This document shows, in pieces, positions 31,667-40,027 of a stretch of DNA of 42,748 nucleotides. The translations under genes and the position numbers were made by a program. The notes beneath the pieces were generated by a model. It did not search any database and was not told where the DNA came from. It worked only from the letters and a program-made list of their open reading frames with translations. Numbering within the stretch: the stretch's first letter is position 1; every line of letters begins with the position of its first letter. The DNA comes from CAYRHS01 sp964424125 (lineage in GTDB: Bacteria > Actinomycetota > Acidimicrobiia > IMCC26256 > JAOSJL01): NCBI GenBank assembly GCA_964424125.1, contig CAYRHS010000004.1, positions 1 through 42,748 of the forward strand, in the 5' to 3' direction.

Positions 31667-33685
31667 CTAGTCGGGACGTTCTCCCGCGAGGAGCCGCGCG
31701 AGGCCGGACTCGTCGATCGTCGTGATCCCGAGTTCCTCGGCCCGGGCCAGTTTCGTGCCCGGGTTCTCGCCGACGGCGACGTAGTCGGTCTTCTTCGAGA
31801 CGCTCCCCGTGACCTTGGCGCCCCGGGCGGTCAGCGCGGCCGACAGCTCCTCCCGACTCCCCCCGGCGAACGTCCCCGTGATGACGACGGTGAGCCCGGC
31901 GAGCGCGTCGTCCGCCGTCGTCGACTCGGGCCCGGTGAAGTTCACGCCTGCGGCCCGGAGCTTCTCGATGACCGCTCGGTTCCGCTCGCTCGCGAAATAG
32001 CCCCGCACGCTGTCGGCGATGACGCTGCCGATGCCGTCGATCGCGACGAGCTCGTCGACGGATGCGCCGGCGATGGCGTCGAGGTGGCCGAGACGGGCGG
32101 CGAGATCGTTGGCCGCGGCCGGGCCCACGTGGCGGATCCCGAGCGCGACGAGCAACCGTGCCAGTGGCCGGTCCGTCGAGGCTTCGATCGCGCGTACGAG
32201 GTTGGTCGCGGACAGCTCCCCGATCCGCTCGAGCGGCACGAGTCGCTCGACGGTCAGCGCGTAGACGTCGCCGAAGTCGGCGAGGAGTCCGGCCTCGACG
32301 AACTGGCGCACCCGCTCCTCACCGAGCCCCTCGATGTCCATCCCCGACCGGCCTGCGAAATGGACGATGCGTTGTACGCGCTGCGCCGGGCAGTCGAAGT
32401 TCACACAGTGGTGGTCGACCTCGCCCTCGAGCCGCACGAGGGGTCCACCGCACACCGGGCACTCCGTGGGGAATTTCCACCGCCGCAAGCCACGCGGTCG
32501 CTTCTCGAGCACGGGGCCCACGACTTCGGGGATCACGTCGCCGGCCTTGCGCACGACGACCGTGTCGTTCGGGCGGACGTCCTTGCGAGCAACCTCGTCC
32601 TCGTTGTGGAGCGTCGCGAGCCCGACCGTCGACCCGCCGACGAAGACCGGATCGAGCTGCGCGAACGGAGTCGCTCGTCCGGTGCGCCCGATGCTGACCA
32701 TGATGCCCTGGAGCTTCGTCGTCTTCTCCTCGGGCGGGAACTTGTAGGCGATCGCCCACCGCGGTGCCTTCGTCGTGAAGCCGACCTCCTCGCGCTGCGC
32801 GAGCTCGTCGACCTTGACGACCACCCCGTCGATCTCGTAACCGAGGTCGTGTCGTTGGCCCTGCATCCGGAGGCAGTACTCGTGCACCTCGTCGAGGGTC
32901 CCGTGCCGCTCGATATGCGGGTTCACGGGGAGGCCGAGCGCGGCCAACCACGCCAACGTCTCGTGGTGGGTGGGCGGGACGTGACCACCCCGGATCGCGC
33001 CCTGTTGGTAGCAATAGAGGTGCAGGTCGCGGCGTGCCGTGACCTCGGGATCCTTCTGGCGCAGTGATCCCGCGCCGGTGTTCCGGGGATTGGCGAAGCG
33101 CGGGAGGCCCGCGGCCTCCTGCTGCCGGTTGAGCTCCTCGAACGCGGCGAGCGGCATGAACACCTCTCCCCGCACCTCGAGGACGTCCGGCACGTCCGGA
33201 CCCCGGAGCTCGCGAGGCACGTCGGTGATCGTGGCCACGTTCGCGGTCACGTCCTCGCCCTCCACGCCGTCGCCCCTCGTCGCGCCACGCGTGAAGCGTC
33301 CCTGCTCGAAGAGGAGCGAGATCGCGAGCCCGTCGAGCTTCGGCTCGCACACGAACGCGGGCGCCACGCCGAGGAGCTTCTCGAGCCGTCGCCCCCAGGC
33401 TCGGAGATCGTCGAGGTCGAAAGCGTTGTCGAGCGAGAACATCGGCTCGAGGTGGCGAACCGTCGCGAACTGCTCGGCCGGTCGGCCGCCGGGCTGCTGG
33501 GTCGGCGAGTCGGGCGTGACGAGCTCCGGATATTCGCGCTCGAGCTCGACGAGCTCGCGCACCAGCTCGTCGAACTCCGCGTCACTGATGACGGGCGCGT
33601 CGAGCTCGAAGTAGCACCGGTTGTGCTCTTCGATCTCGGCGCGCAGCTCCGTCACACGCGCGACGACCGCGTCGGGTGCAGCCAC
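31667..33685 (-). CDS. ligA: NAD-dependent DNA ligase
   Basis: A 672-residue ligase from GTG 33685. The AMP-accepting Lys is residue 116 in CEPKLDGLAIS; the Ia domain NAD-binding region (EYPELVTPDSPTQQPGG) precedes it. The OB fold contains VSIGRTGRATPFAQL, the zinc finger is CPVCGGP plus HHCVNFDCPAQ, four helix-hairpin-helix units follow, and a BRCT domain (about 594-672) closes the protein. It seals nicks in replication and repair and is normally essential. A TAGGCT hexamer 7 nt before the start and no ribosome binding site indicate a leaderless mRNA. Confidence 0.97.
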   Translation of the reverse strand: MAAPDAVVARVTELRAEIEEHNRCYFELDAPVISDAEFDELVRELVELEREYPELVTPDSPTQQPGGRPAEQFATVRHLEPMFSLDNAFDLDDLRAWGRRLEKLLGVAPAFVCEPKLDGLAISLLFEQGRFTRGATRGDGVEGEDVTANVATITDVPRELRGPDVPDVLEVRGEVFMPLAAFEELNRQQEAAGLPRFANPRNTGAGSLRQKDPEVTARRDLHLYCYQQGAIRGGHVPPTHHETLAWLAALGLPVNPHIERHGTLDEVHEYCLRMQGQRHDLGYEIDGVVVKVDELAQREEVGFTTKAPRWAIAYKFPPEEKTTKLQGIMVSIGRTGRATPFAQLDPVFVGGSTVGLATLHNEDEVARKDVRPNDTVVVRKAGDVIPEVVGPVLEKRPRGLRRWKFPTECPVCGGPLVRLEGEVDHHCVNFDCPAQRVQRIVHFAGRSGMDIEGLGEERVRQFVEAGLLADFGDVYALTVERLVPLERIGELSATNLVRAIEASTDRPLARLLVALGIRHVGPAAANDLAARLGHLDAIAGASVDELVAIDGIGSVIADSVRGYFASERNRAVIEKLRAAGVNFTGPESTTADDALAGLTVVITGTFAGGSREELSAALTARGAKVTGSVSKKTDYVAVGENPGTKLARAEELGITTIDESGLARLLAGERPD

Positions 33686-33692
33686 GGCGGCG

Positions 33693-33698
33693 AGCCTA
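33693..33698 (-). promoter_or_regulatory. -10-like hexamer TAGGCT, 7 nt before ligA start
   Basis: TAGGCT on the minus strand, 7 nt before GTG 33685; part of the recurring leaderless geometry. Confidence 0.45.
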
Positions 33699-33772
33699 GG
33701 CGGGCCCCGAATGAGCGACCGCGACGGGATCGCCCGCGCCCGGTGCCCGAAGGCGTCGACCCGCGAGGCGAG

Positions 33773-34443
33773 CTACGACGACGGCGTCACCGAGGCCGTC
33801 GTGCTGGTCGTCGACGTGCTGGTCGTCGGCGGCAGCGTGGTCGTCGTGCTCGGTGGCTGCGTGGTCGGGGGCTGCGTGGTCGGGGGCTGCGTCGTGGGCG
33901 GGTTCGTCGTCGTCGTCCTGGGAAACGTCGTCGTGGTGAACGACGTCGAGGAGCTCGAGCTCGTCGGCTCCTCGTCGCCGTTGCCGCCCGAGTCGCCGAT
34001 GAGCAGGATCAGGAGGACGATGATCACGCCGACGCCGAGGATCGCAGCCGCGATCACGGCCGGCTTCTTCCAGCCGCCACCGGTCGGGGCGGGCATCGGG
34101 GGAACGGGCGGCTCGCCGCCACCGCCGCCGGTCGGCATGGCCTGCGTCGCGTCTGCTGCGGGCACGGCCTCGGTGGGCTGCTCGGCGGCACCGGGCTGGG
34201 TGGCATCGCCGGGCTGGGTGGCATCGCCGGGCNNNNNNNNNNNNNNNNNNNNNNNNNNNNNNNNNNNNNNNNNNNNNNNNNNNNNNNNNNNNNNNNNNNN
34301 NNNNNNNNNNNNNNNNNNNNNNNNNNNNNNNNCTGCTCGGCGGCACCGGGCTGGGTGGCATCGCCGGGCTGGGTGGCATCGCCGGGCAGGCCCGGATCCT
34401 CGGGCTGGTCGGCCGGTGGTTCGGGTCGCGTGGGATCTGGCAT
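33773..34443 (-). CDS. Pro/Thr-rich single-pass membrane protein, broken by assembly gap
   Basis: The coding frame starts at ATG 34443 (MPDPTRPEPPADQPEDPG), enters six-residue PGDATQ repeats, is interrupted by 100 N, and resumes in another frame with the same repeats. Removing the N run and one copy of the 55-nt flanking repeat restores a single frame of 171 residues. That product has a Pro/Gly-rich cytoplasmic part, a KK-flanked membrane segment (AVIAAAILGVGVIIVLLILL) and an exported Thr/Pro/Ser tail containing three PTTQP repeats, like a mucin-type or glycosylated stalk. I do not recognise a family. GAGG precedes the ATG by 9 nt. The frameshift is very probably an artefact. Confidence 0.65.
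34178..34387. repeat. Identical 55-nt copies flanking the scaffold gap
   Basis: Bases 34178-34232 and 34333-34387 are identical over 55 nt and each contains two 18-nt units coding PGDATQ plus one variant PGAAEQ unit. They sit directly against the two ends of the N run. Confidence 0.9.
34233..34332. other. Assembly gap (100 N)
   Basis: Exactly 100 undetermined bases, the usual placeholder length for a scaffold join, inside a tandem-repeat coding region. Confidence 0.99.
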
Positions 34444-34517
34444 CGCGTGATCCTCGGGACGGGGCTGCGCGGGCGATCCTCCGACGAGTGCTCGGCAGCG
34501 CGAGCTGGAAGGCTCCG

Positions 34518-34523
34518 TAGTAT
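34518..34523 (+). promoter_or_regulatory. Candidate -10 (TAGTAT) for 34547 gene
   Basis: TAGTAT in the 103-nt divergent gap, 23 nt before a GTG that has a good GAGGAGG ribosome binding site. No clear -35. Confidence 0.35.
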
Positions 34524-34546
34524 ACGGACGCGCACCGAGGAGGCAC

Positions 34547-35443
34547 GTGACGACGCGGTCCCCCACGTTGTGGCTGCTGCGCATCGCGTGGGCCGTGCTC
34601 CCGCTCACCGCGGGCGGTGCGCTCGCCGACGCCGTCAGCTCGTGGCCGGTCGCGCCCCGAACGGTGGCGTTCGTACTCCTCTGGGCGGGCTGGGCCGCGG
34701 TCTTGCTGGCGACCTTCGCCCCGAGGCCGGCGGGCCTGACCGCGCTCCGCATCGGTGGCCCCGTGTGCCTCGCCGTCGTCGCGCTGGCAGTCGTTGCCGG
34801 CGACGTGGACACGGGAGCGACGGCCGCTGCGATCCCCGGTGCCGCGGTTGCGGCGCTGCTGGCCATCGCACCGCCCGTCGCCGCCCAATGCGTGCAGGGC
34901 GCCGCGTACGGCGACGAGCGACGGATACCCCTCCGGATCCCGCCCGTCCTCCTCCTCGGACCGGTCCCGGTCGCGGTGGCAGCAGTGGCCGCCGGGGTCG
35001 CGTCGGGCCCGCTGCTCGTCGCGGACGGCCGGCTCGGGTGGGGCATTCCCGCCCTGGTGATCGGACTTCCGCTCGCGGCCGCGCTCACCCGGTCGCTGCA
35101 CGTGCTCGCGCGCCGCATCGCGGTCGCCGTGCCCGCGGGGCTCGTGGTCGCCGACCCGCTCACGTTGCTCGACGCGGTACTGCTCCCCCACTCGCGGCTC
35201 GCGGCGTTCGCGGTGGCGTCGGCGCGCCTGCCCACGGACCCGGGCACGGTCGACCTCCGACTGGGCGCGGTGCGGCGCTCGTTGCGGATCGACTTCGGCG
35301 AACCTGTAGCGCTGACCCTGCGGCCACGTCCGGGACGCCCGGCCGCGAGCACCGCGGCGTCCGCGGTCCTCGTCGCGCCGACCGACGTCGACGCGGTCGT
35401 CGCCGCCGTCGCGGCGCGCGCTCGTCGCACCAGGGCCGGCTGA
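34547..35443 (+). CDS. Integral membrane protein, unknown function
   Basis: A 298-residue protein from GTG 34547, preceded by GAGGAGG. Residues 1-195 contain about six hydrophobic segments, including TLWLLRIAWAVLPLTAGGAL and LIAPPVAAQCVQG-like segments near 100-120; the last 100 residues are soluble and probably cytoplasmic, with a VDLRLGAVRRSLRIDFGEPV strand-rich patch. A DERRIPLRIP loop sits near residue 125. It resembles conserved actinobacterial membrane proteins of unknown role, but I cannot name a family. It diverges from the Pro/Thr-rich membrane protein and ends 22 nt before a very long hairpin terminator shared with mnmA. Confidence 0.75.
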   Translation: MTTRSPTLWLLRIAWAVLPLTAGGALADAVSSWPVAPRTVAFVLLWAGWAAVLLATFAPRPAGLTALRIGGPVCLAVVALAVVAGDVDTGATAAAIPGAAVAALLAIAPPVAAQCVQGAAYGDERRIPLRIPPVLLLGPVPVAVAAVAAGVASGPLLVADGRLGWGIPALVIGLPLAAALTRSLHVLARRIAVAVPAGLVVADPLTLLDAVLLPHSRLAAFAVASARLPTDPGTVDLRLGAVRRSLRIDFGEPVALTLRPRPGRPAASTAASAVLVAPTDVDAVVAAVAARARRTRAG

Positions 35444-35465
35444 CCGGGGCCGGGCCCGTTCCGAT

Positions 35466-35522
35466 GCTGACAGATGCGTTCACCACGCGCGCCGAGCGCG
35501 CGTGGTGAACGCATCTGTCAGC
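35466..35522. terminator. 26-bp perfect palindromic hairpin between convergent genes
   Basis: Left arm 35466-35491 and right arm 35497-35522 are perfect reverse complements with a 5-nt loop. The element starts 22 nt after the stop of the plus-strand membrane protein gene and ends 1 nt before the mnmA stop, so it can terminate both converging transcripts. No long T tract follows on either side. It is much longer than a usual intrinsic terminator, so it may also be a dispersed palindromic repeat. Confidence 0.7.
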
Positions 35523-35523
35523 C

Positions 35524-36549
35524 TCAGGCGGCGACGGCGCTTCCGAGGAGCACGTCGCCGTCGTAGAACGCGACCGTCTGGCCGGGAGCGACACGGGGCT
35601 GGGGTTCCGCGAAACGCACGAGATCCCGTGCAAGGCACGCGGGAAGGGCACGCCCGTGAGCTCGGGTCTGCACGTCGACCACCGCGCCCTCCGTGACGGG
35701 GGCGTCGACGAAGCACAGGTCGCGCACCGCAAGGGAACGACGGAGCAGCGCGTCACGGGAGCCGATCGTCACCGTGGCCGTCGCGGCATCGAGATCCACG
35801 ACGTAACGGCGCTCGCCGGCGGCCACTGCGAGACCGCGTCGCTGTCCGATCGTGAAGTGCTCGATGCCGAGGTGGTGGCCGACCGTTCTGCCGCCCACCT
35901 CGACGACGGGTCCGGACCGCGACGGGGTCCGAGCCGCCAGGAACTCCGCCCGCTCACCGCGGCGCACGAAGCAGACGTCCATGCTCTCGGCCTTGGATGC
36001 GGTCCGGAGCCCGAGGCGTGCGGCCCGGGCGCGCACATCCGCCTTGGTGAGCTCGCCGATCGGGAGCAAGAGCCGGGAGAGCTCCCGCTGGCCGAGCATC
36101 GCCAGGACGTAGCTCTGGTCCTTGGCGGAGTCGGCACCACGCCGGAGCCGCCAACGGCCCGCGACCTCCTGCACGCGTGCGTGGTGGCCGGTCGCGAGGC
36201 GGTCGAACCCCAGCCGTTCGGCGCGCTCGAGCAACAGGCCGAACTTGACCGTGCGGTTGCACTCGATGCACGGGTTCGGCGTCCGCCCCTCTGCGTACGA
36301 CGCGGCGTAGGGCTCGACGACCGCGGCCTCGAACTCGTCGCCGAGGTTGAAGACGTAGTGCGGGATGTCGAGCTGGGCCGCGACCCGGCGCGCATCCTCC
36401 ACGTCGGAAACGCTGCAACACCCCGAGTCGCTCGGACCGCCCCACAGCCGCAGGGTCACGCCCGTGACCTCGTGGCCCGCGTCCCGGAGCAGGGCAGCCG
36501 CCACCGACGAGTCGACGCCGCCGCTCATCGCGACCAGGACACGGCTCAT
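35524..36549 (-). CDS. mnmA: tRNA-specific 2-thiouridylase
   Basis: A 341-residue enzyme from ATG 36549. It has the PP-loop SGGVDSS (9-15), the PNPCIECNRTVKFG motif with the first catalytic Cys97, and the second catalytic Cys193 in SMDVCFVRRG, followed by the tRNA-binding GHHLGIEHFTIGQRRGL and the C-terminal beta barrel. It installs sulfur at the wobble uridine 34 of tRNA(Lys), tRNA(Glu) and tRNA(Gln). An extra GCC motif at residues 43-45 is common in actinobacterial forms. It starts 18 nt after the cysteine desulfurase gene, which is its likely persulfide donor. Confidence 0.95.
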   Translation of the reverse strand: MSRVLVAMSGGVDSSVAAALLRDAGHEVTGVTLRLWGGPSDSGCCSVSDVEDARRVAAQLDIPHYVFNLGDEFEAAVVEPYAASYAEGRTPNPCIECNRTVKFGLLLERAERLGFDRLATGHHARVQEVAGRWRLRRGADSAKDQSYVLAMLGQRELSRLLLPIGELTKADVRARAARLGLRTASKAESMDVCFVRRGERAEFLAARTPSRSGPVVEVGGRTVGHHLGIEHFTIGQRRGLAVAAGERRYVVDLDAATATVTIGSRDALLRRSLAVRDLCFVDAPVTEGAVVDVQTRAHGRALPACLARDLVRFAEPQPRVAPGQTVAFYDGDVLLGSAVAA

Positions 36550-36567
36550 CCGGATCGCCCCCGCCGG

Positions 36568-37719
36568 TCAGCGGCGCCGCGCGGGTCGGAGCTGCGCGAC
36601 CGCCTCGGGGAGGAGGGCGAGCGCGCCGTCGACGTCGGCATCGGTCGAGGTCCAACCCAGACTGAGTCGGATCGACGAGCGCGCCGCTTCGTCGTCGAGC
36701 CCCATCGCGAGCAGCACGTGTGACGGGTCGAGCGCGCCGGACTGACAGGCCGAGCCCGCTGCGGCGCACAGACCGTGCTGGTCGAGGAGCAACAGGAGCG
36801 TCTCGGCCTCGACGCCCGGGAAGCCGACGTGCGTGTTGCCCGCCACCTTCCGCAGGGAGTCGCCGTTGAAGAAGGCGGTGGGAATCGCGTCGCGCACACC
36901 CGCCACGAGTCGGTCGCGCAACGCCGCGATCCGCCGCACCTCGTCGTGTCGCGCCTCGGTCGTGGCGCGCAGGGCCGCTGCCATCCCGACGGCGCCGGGC
37001 ACGTTCGCAGTGCCCGAACGCATCCCGCGCTCCTGGCCGCCCCCTTCGAGGATCGGCTCGACGCGCACGCGGTCCCGCACGACGAGCGCCCCCATCCCCT
37101 TGGGACCCCCGAACTTGTGTGCGGACACGGCGACGAGGTCGGCCGGCGCGGCCGCGGCGGCGACTTCCACCCACGGAACCGCCTGCACCGCGTCGGTGTG
37201 GAGCACCGCACGAGGGCTGCGTTCACGCACCAGGTGCGCGACCTCCTGGAGCGGCTGGATGGTCCCGACCTCGTTGTTGACGAGCATCACCGACACGACG
37301 ACCGTGCGATCGTCGAGCGCGTCGGCCAGGCGGTCGAGATCGGCGACGCCGTCGCGCCGGGCACGGACGTGGGTGACTCGGAACCCCTCGCAGGCGAGAC
37401 GATCGGACGACTCGAGCACCGCCTTGTGCTCGATCGCGGTCGTGACCACGCGGTCGCCCTCGTTACGGGCAGCGCGTGCCGCGCCCTTCACCGCCAGGTT
37501 GTCGGACTCGGTCCCGCCCGAGGTGAAGACGACCTCGCCCGGCTCGCAGCCGAGGCACTCGGCGACGGTCTCCCGCGCCTCCTCGAGGGCCGTCTTGGCC
37601 GCGCGTGACGCGGCGTGGAGGCCCGAGGCGTTGCCGAAGACCTCGGTGAGGAACGGCTGCATGGCCTCGAGCGCGGCGGGCCGCGTCGGCGTCGTCGCGG
37701 CGTGGTCGAGGTAGATCAC
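36568..37719 (-). CDS. Cysteine desulfurase (NifS/IscS-like)
   Basis: A 383-residue PLP enzyme from GTG 37719 (IYLDHAATTP). The PLP Lys is residue 202 in SAHKFGGPKG, the cofactor-stacking His is in TTAIEHKAVL (residue 98), and the persulfide-forming Cys325 is in GSACQSG. The short active-site loop and missing SufE/SufU neighbours favour a class I IscS/NifS-type enzyme. It moves sulfur from cysteine to acceptors, here probably MnmA, encoded 18 nt downstream. TACACT lies 6 nt before the GTG, so the operon appears to begin with a leaderless start. Confidence 0.94.
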   Translation of the reverse strand: MIYLDHAATTPTRPAALEAMQPFLTEVFGNASGLHAASRAAKTALEEARETVAECLGCEPGEVVFTSGGTESDNLAVKGAARAARNEGDRVVTTAIEHKAVLESSDRLACEGFRVTHVRARRDGVADLDRLADALDDRTVVVSVMLVNNEVGTIQPLQEVAHLVRERSPRAVLHTDAVQAVPWVEVAAAAAPADLVAVSAHKFGGPKGMGALVVRDRVRVEPILEGGGQERGMRSGTANVPGAVGMAAALRATTEARHDEVRRIAALRDRLVAGVRDAIPTAFFNGDSLRKVAGNTHVGFPGVEAETLLLLLDQHGLCAAAGSACQSGALDPSHVLLAMGLDDEAARSSIRLSLGWTSTDADVDGALALLPEAVAQLRPARRR

Positions 37720-37725
37720 GACGCG

Positions 37726-37731
37726 AGTGTA
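37726..37731 (-). promoter_or_regulatory. -10-like hexamer TACACT, 6 nt before cysteine desulfurase start
   Basis: TACACT on the minus strand, then 6 nt and the GTG that homology supports as the start; no ribosome binding site. It probably drives the desulfurase-mnmA pair. Confidence 0.45.
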
Positions 37732-37780
37732 CGAGCCGCGCCCCCCGTTCTCGCCCGAGATCGGAGGGCGCGACCGTCGC

Positions 37781-39826
37781 CTAGCTGAGCCCCGCGGTCT
37801 CGAACCCGCCGAGGTACGCGAGCATCCTCCCGCCCACGTATCCCGCCCACAGGGTCTGGAGCCCGTCGAACTTGTCGGAGACGTCCCCCTCACGGTCGAT
37901 GCGGCCGGTCTCGTACGCGCCGACCGAGCCCACGGGCTCGACCTCCTCGCTCCGCAACGTCGTGATCGCGCCTGCGAGCTGCTCCTCGGCGAGATCCAAT
38001 GCCGAGATCAGCGCCCGCTCGTTGGTGACCCCGACGATCTGCAGGTTGTCGTCGAGCTGCGCGCCCAGCGAGTAGTACTCGGCCATGAGCGCGCTGGTAC
38101 GGCTGTAGGCCGCGAGCGCCCCGCCGAGCGCGGCGTACGCCGACGTGTCGGCGTCGCCGAAGTAGTCACTCAGCCCGGAGAGCACGTTCAGCCCCTGGAC
38201 CGAGAGTGCGTAGCCGAACTCCTGGTCGAGGAACGCCGTCTTGACGACGTCGGCGCTCACCCCGGCGGCGTCGGCCTCCGGCTGGATCACGACGGTGTCG
38301 AACGCGTTGAGGTTCGCTTCGGCCGCCTTGCGGAAGAAGTCGCTGACCGCGGTGAGATCGACGTCCTCGTCGACCGCCGGGCCGCCCATCCCGCGGCCGA
38401 AGTCGAGCTCGTCTTCAGCCGCCTCGATCAGGGTGCGAGCGAACTCGAAGAACACCCCCGCGGAGACGAGGTCCTGGACGGCTTGCTCTTGGGAGTCCGC
38501 GGGCCGCGTGAGCAGGTCATCACCGAGCAACGACAGGCTCACGGCATCGACCGCGTTGGTGTACGCACCGATGAGCGCCGACGCGTCGCTCACCGACTCG
38601 GGCTGGAACCCGCCCAGCTTGTCGACGAGCGCCTGGGACTCGGCGACCACGGCATCCCCCGAGCCGAGCTCGGCCGCGAACGCATCGATGCCCTGGGTGA
38701 GGAGCGTCTGGAAGGAGTCGCCGATCGTGACCGCGGCCGACCCCAGCGCGGCCGCCTGGACCGCGGCGCTGTACGCCCCCGCAGCCAGACCTTGATCGCT
38801 CAGGCTGCGCGCCTTGTCGGCAGAGGTCGCGGCGTCGTCGAACAGCGACCCCAGGCTCGACTGCGCCTCCGGGCCGAGCGCAGCGAACTTCGCTTCGGCC
38901 TCGTCGTAGCGGGCGAGCCACTTCGTGACCGCCGCCTCGACGCGATCGGTCGCCTCCGGGTCGAGATCGGTGTCGCCGGTGTCGTCGGGACGCGGCAGCT
39001 CCTCGCCCGTGAACTCCTGGTACGCCTCGTAGATGTTGGCGACCTCCCGGACCTCGACGCCCTGGCTCGCGGCGAGGTCGGCGACGTTCACGCTCTCACC
39101 CGTCTCCTCGTCGACCGCCGTCGTCTGCCCGGCGGGGATGAGCATCACGACGTCGCTCGAGTCGCTCGAGTTGCTCGAGTCGCCCGCCGGACGCAGGGAC
39201 GCGGGCTCGACGCCCATCGACTGCTGGTCGTTCCCGTCCCCCTGGTCTCCACCGGAGTCACCGGACCCCGAGTCCTCACCGATCGCGGCTGCGCCCTCCA
39301 CCTTCTGCGGGATCCCGCCGACGGGGCCGATCGTGCCGTCGGGGTTGATGGTGCCGGTCATGACGACGTTCGGATCGAGCTCGTCGCCCCGGAAAGCGGC
39401 GAGCACACCGACGGTCATCGCGCCACCGGCGCTCGGGCCGTCGATCCTGCCGGTGACCTGGAATTCGACCTTGCGACCCGTGAGCGCCCCGCCCGAGATC
39501 AAGGTCGCGACGGTGGCCGCCTCCCAGCCGGCCGCGCTCCACTGGTCGCCGGTGCCCGCGACCTCGTCCTCGGTGAAGCTCACCTGGAACGACTCGTCCG
39601 AGGACTCGCTCACCGAGACCTGCACGGGGCTGAACCCGCCCGAGGCCGACCCGTCGGGCTCCTGCCGGAAGAACAGCGCGTTGAGATCGACGGGGCCGCC
39701 GCTGCTCGGCGCCTCGGTCGTCTTGCCGCCACCACCGTCGTCGTTCCCACATGCGGTTGCGAGCAGCGCGAGCACGCACAGCGCCGCCACGACCTGCAGC
39801 GAGAGGGTGGCCCTCGCGCGCCTCAT
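37781..39826 (-). CDS. Lipoprotein with Lon-type (S16) serine protease domain and helical C-terminal region
   Basis: A 681-residue exported protein from ATG 39826, with AGGAG 5 nt upstream. The signal peptide ends LLATAC (Cys26), a lipobox. Residues about 65-250 look like a Lon protease domain: DGPSAGGAM with Ser132, TGTINPDGTIGPVGGIPQK with Lys175. The Ser-Lys distance is 43, as in E. coli Lon (679 and 722). An Asp/Ser/Gly-rich insertion (about 183-225) interrupts the domain before VVMLIPAGQ. No ATPase domain is present. The remaining 400 residues are Ala-rich helices, with no named fold. It should act as an ATP-independent protease at the outer face of the membrane; substrate unknown. It diverges from another lipoprotein gene. 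Confidence 0.8.
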   Translation of the reverse strand: MRRARATLSLQVVAALCVLALLATACGNDDGGGGKTTEAPSSGGPVDLNALFFRQEPDGSASGGFSPVQVSVSESSDESFQVSFTEDEVAGTGDQWSAAGWEAATVATLISGGALTGRKVEFQVTGRIDGPSAGGAMTVGVLAAFRGDELDPNVVMTGTINPDGTIGPVGGIPQKVEGAAAIGEDSGSGDSGGDQGDGNDQQSMGVEPASLRPAGDSSNSSDSSDVVMLIPAGQTTAVDEETGESVNVADLAASQGVEVREVANIYEAYQEFTGEELPRPDDTGDTDLDPEATDRVEAAVTKWLARYDEAEAKFAALGPEAQSSLGSLFDDAATSADKARSLSDQGLAAGAYSAAVQAAALGSAAVTIGDSFQTLLTQGIDAFAAELGSGDAVVAESQALVDKLGGFQPESVSDASALIGAYTNAVDAVSLSLLGDDLLTRPADSQEQAVQDLVSAGVFFEFARTLIEAAEDELDFGRGMGGPAVDEDVDLTAVSDFFRKAAEANLNAFDTVVIQPEADAAGVSADVVKTAFLDQEFGYALSVQGLNVLSGLSDYFGDADTSAYAALGGALAAYSRTSALMAEYYSLGAQLDDNLQIVGVTNERALISALDLAEEQLAGAITTLRSEEVEPVGSVGAYETGRIDREGDVSDKFDGLQTLWAGYVGGRMLAYLGGFETAGLS

Positions 39827-39870
39827 CGTCGCTCCTGTCGTCGGGTTCGGGTCCTCATCGGCCTCAGAGA

Positions 39871-39942
39871 TTCGACCCTGCGCGGCGCCACGATGCAAGC
39901 ACCCGGTGCCGGATGGCGAGATCGCCAGGACCTTCGACCCTG
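39871..39942. repeat. Direct repeat TTCGACCCTG x2 between divergent lipoprotein genes
   Basis: The 10-mer occurs at 39871-39880 and 39933-39942 within the 201-nt divergent gap. The gap has no other gene. The repeats are candidate binding sites for a regulator acting on one or both lipoprotein genes. Confidence 0.35.
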
Positions 39943-40027
39943 GCACACGACCGCCCGAGCGCGGAGCATCGGGGGCGCCGGTTCGCGGCTTTGGGGCGTA
40001 GAGGGGCGCGGAGCCAGGAAGCGAGCG

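Noticed and set aside
33846..33906. Short tandem repeats considered as CRISPR-like
   Set aside because: The 15-nt units encode PTTQP repeats in frame and there are no spacers.
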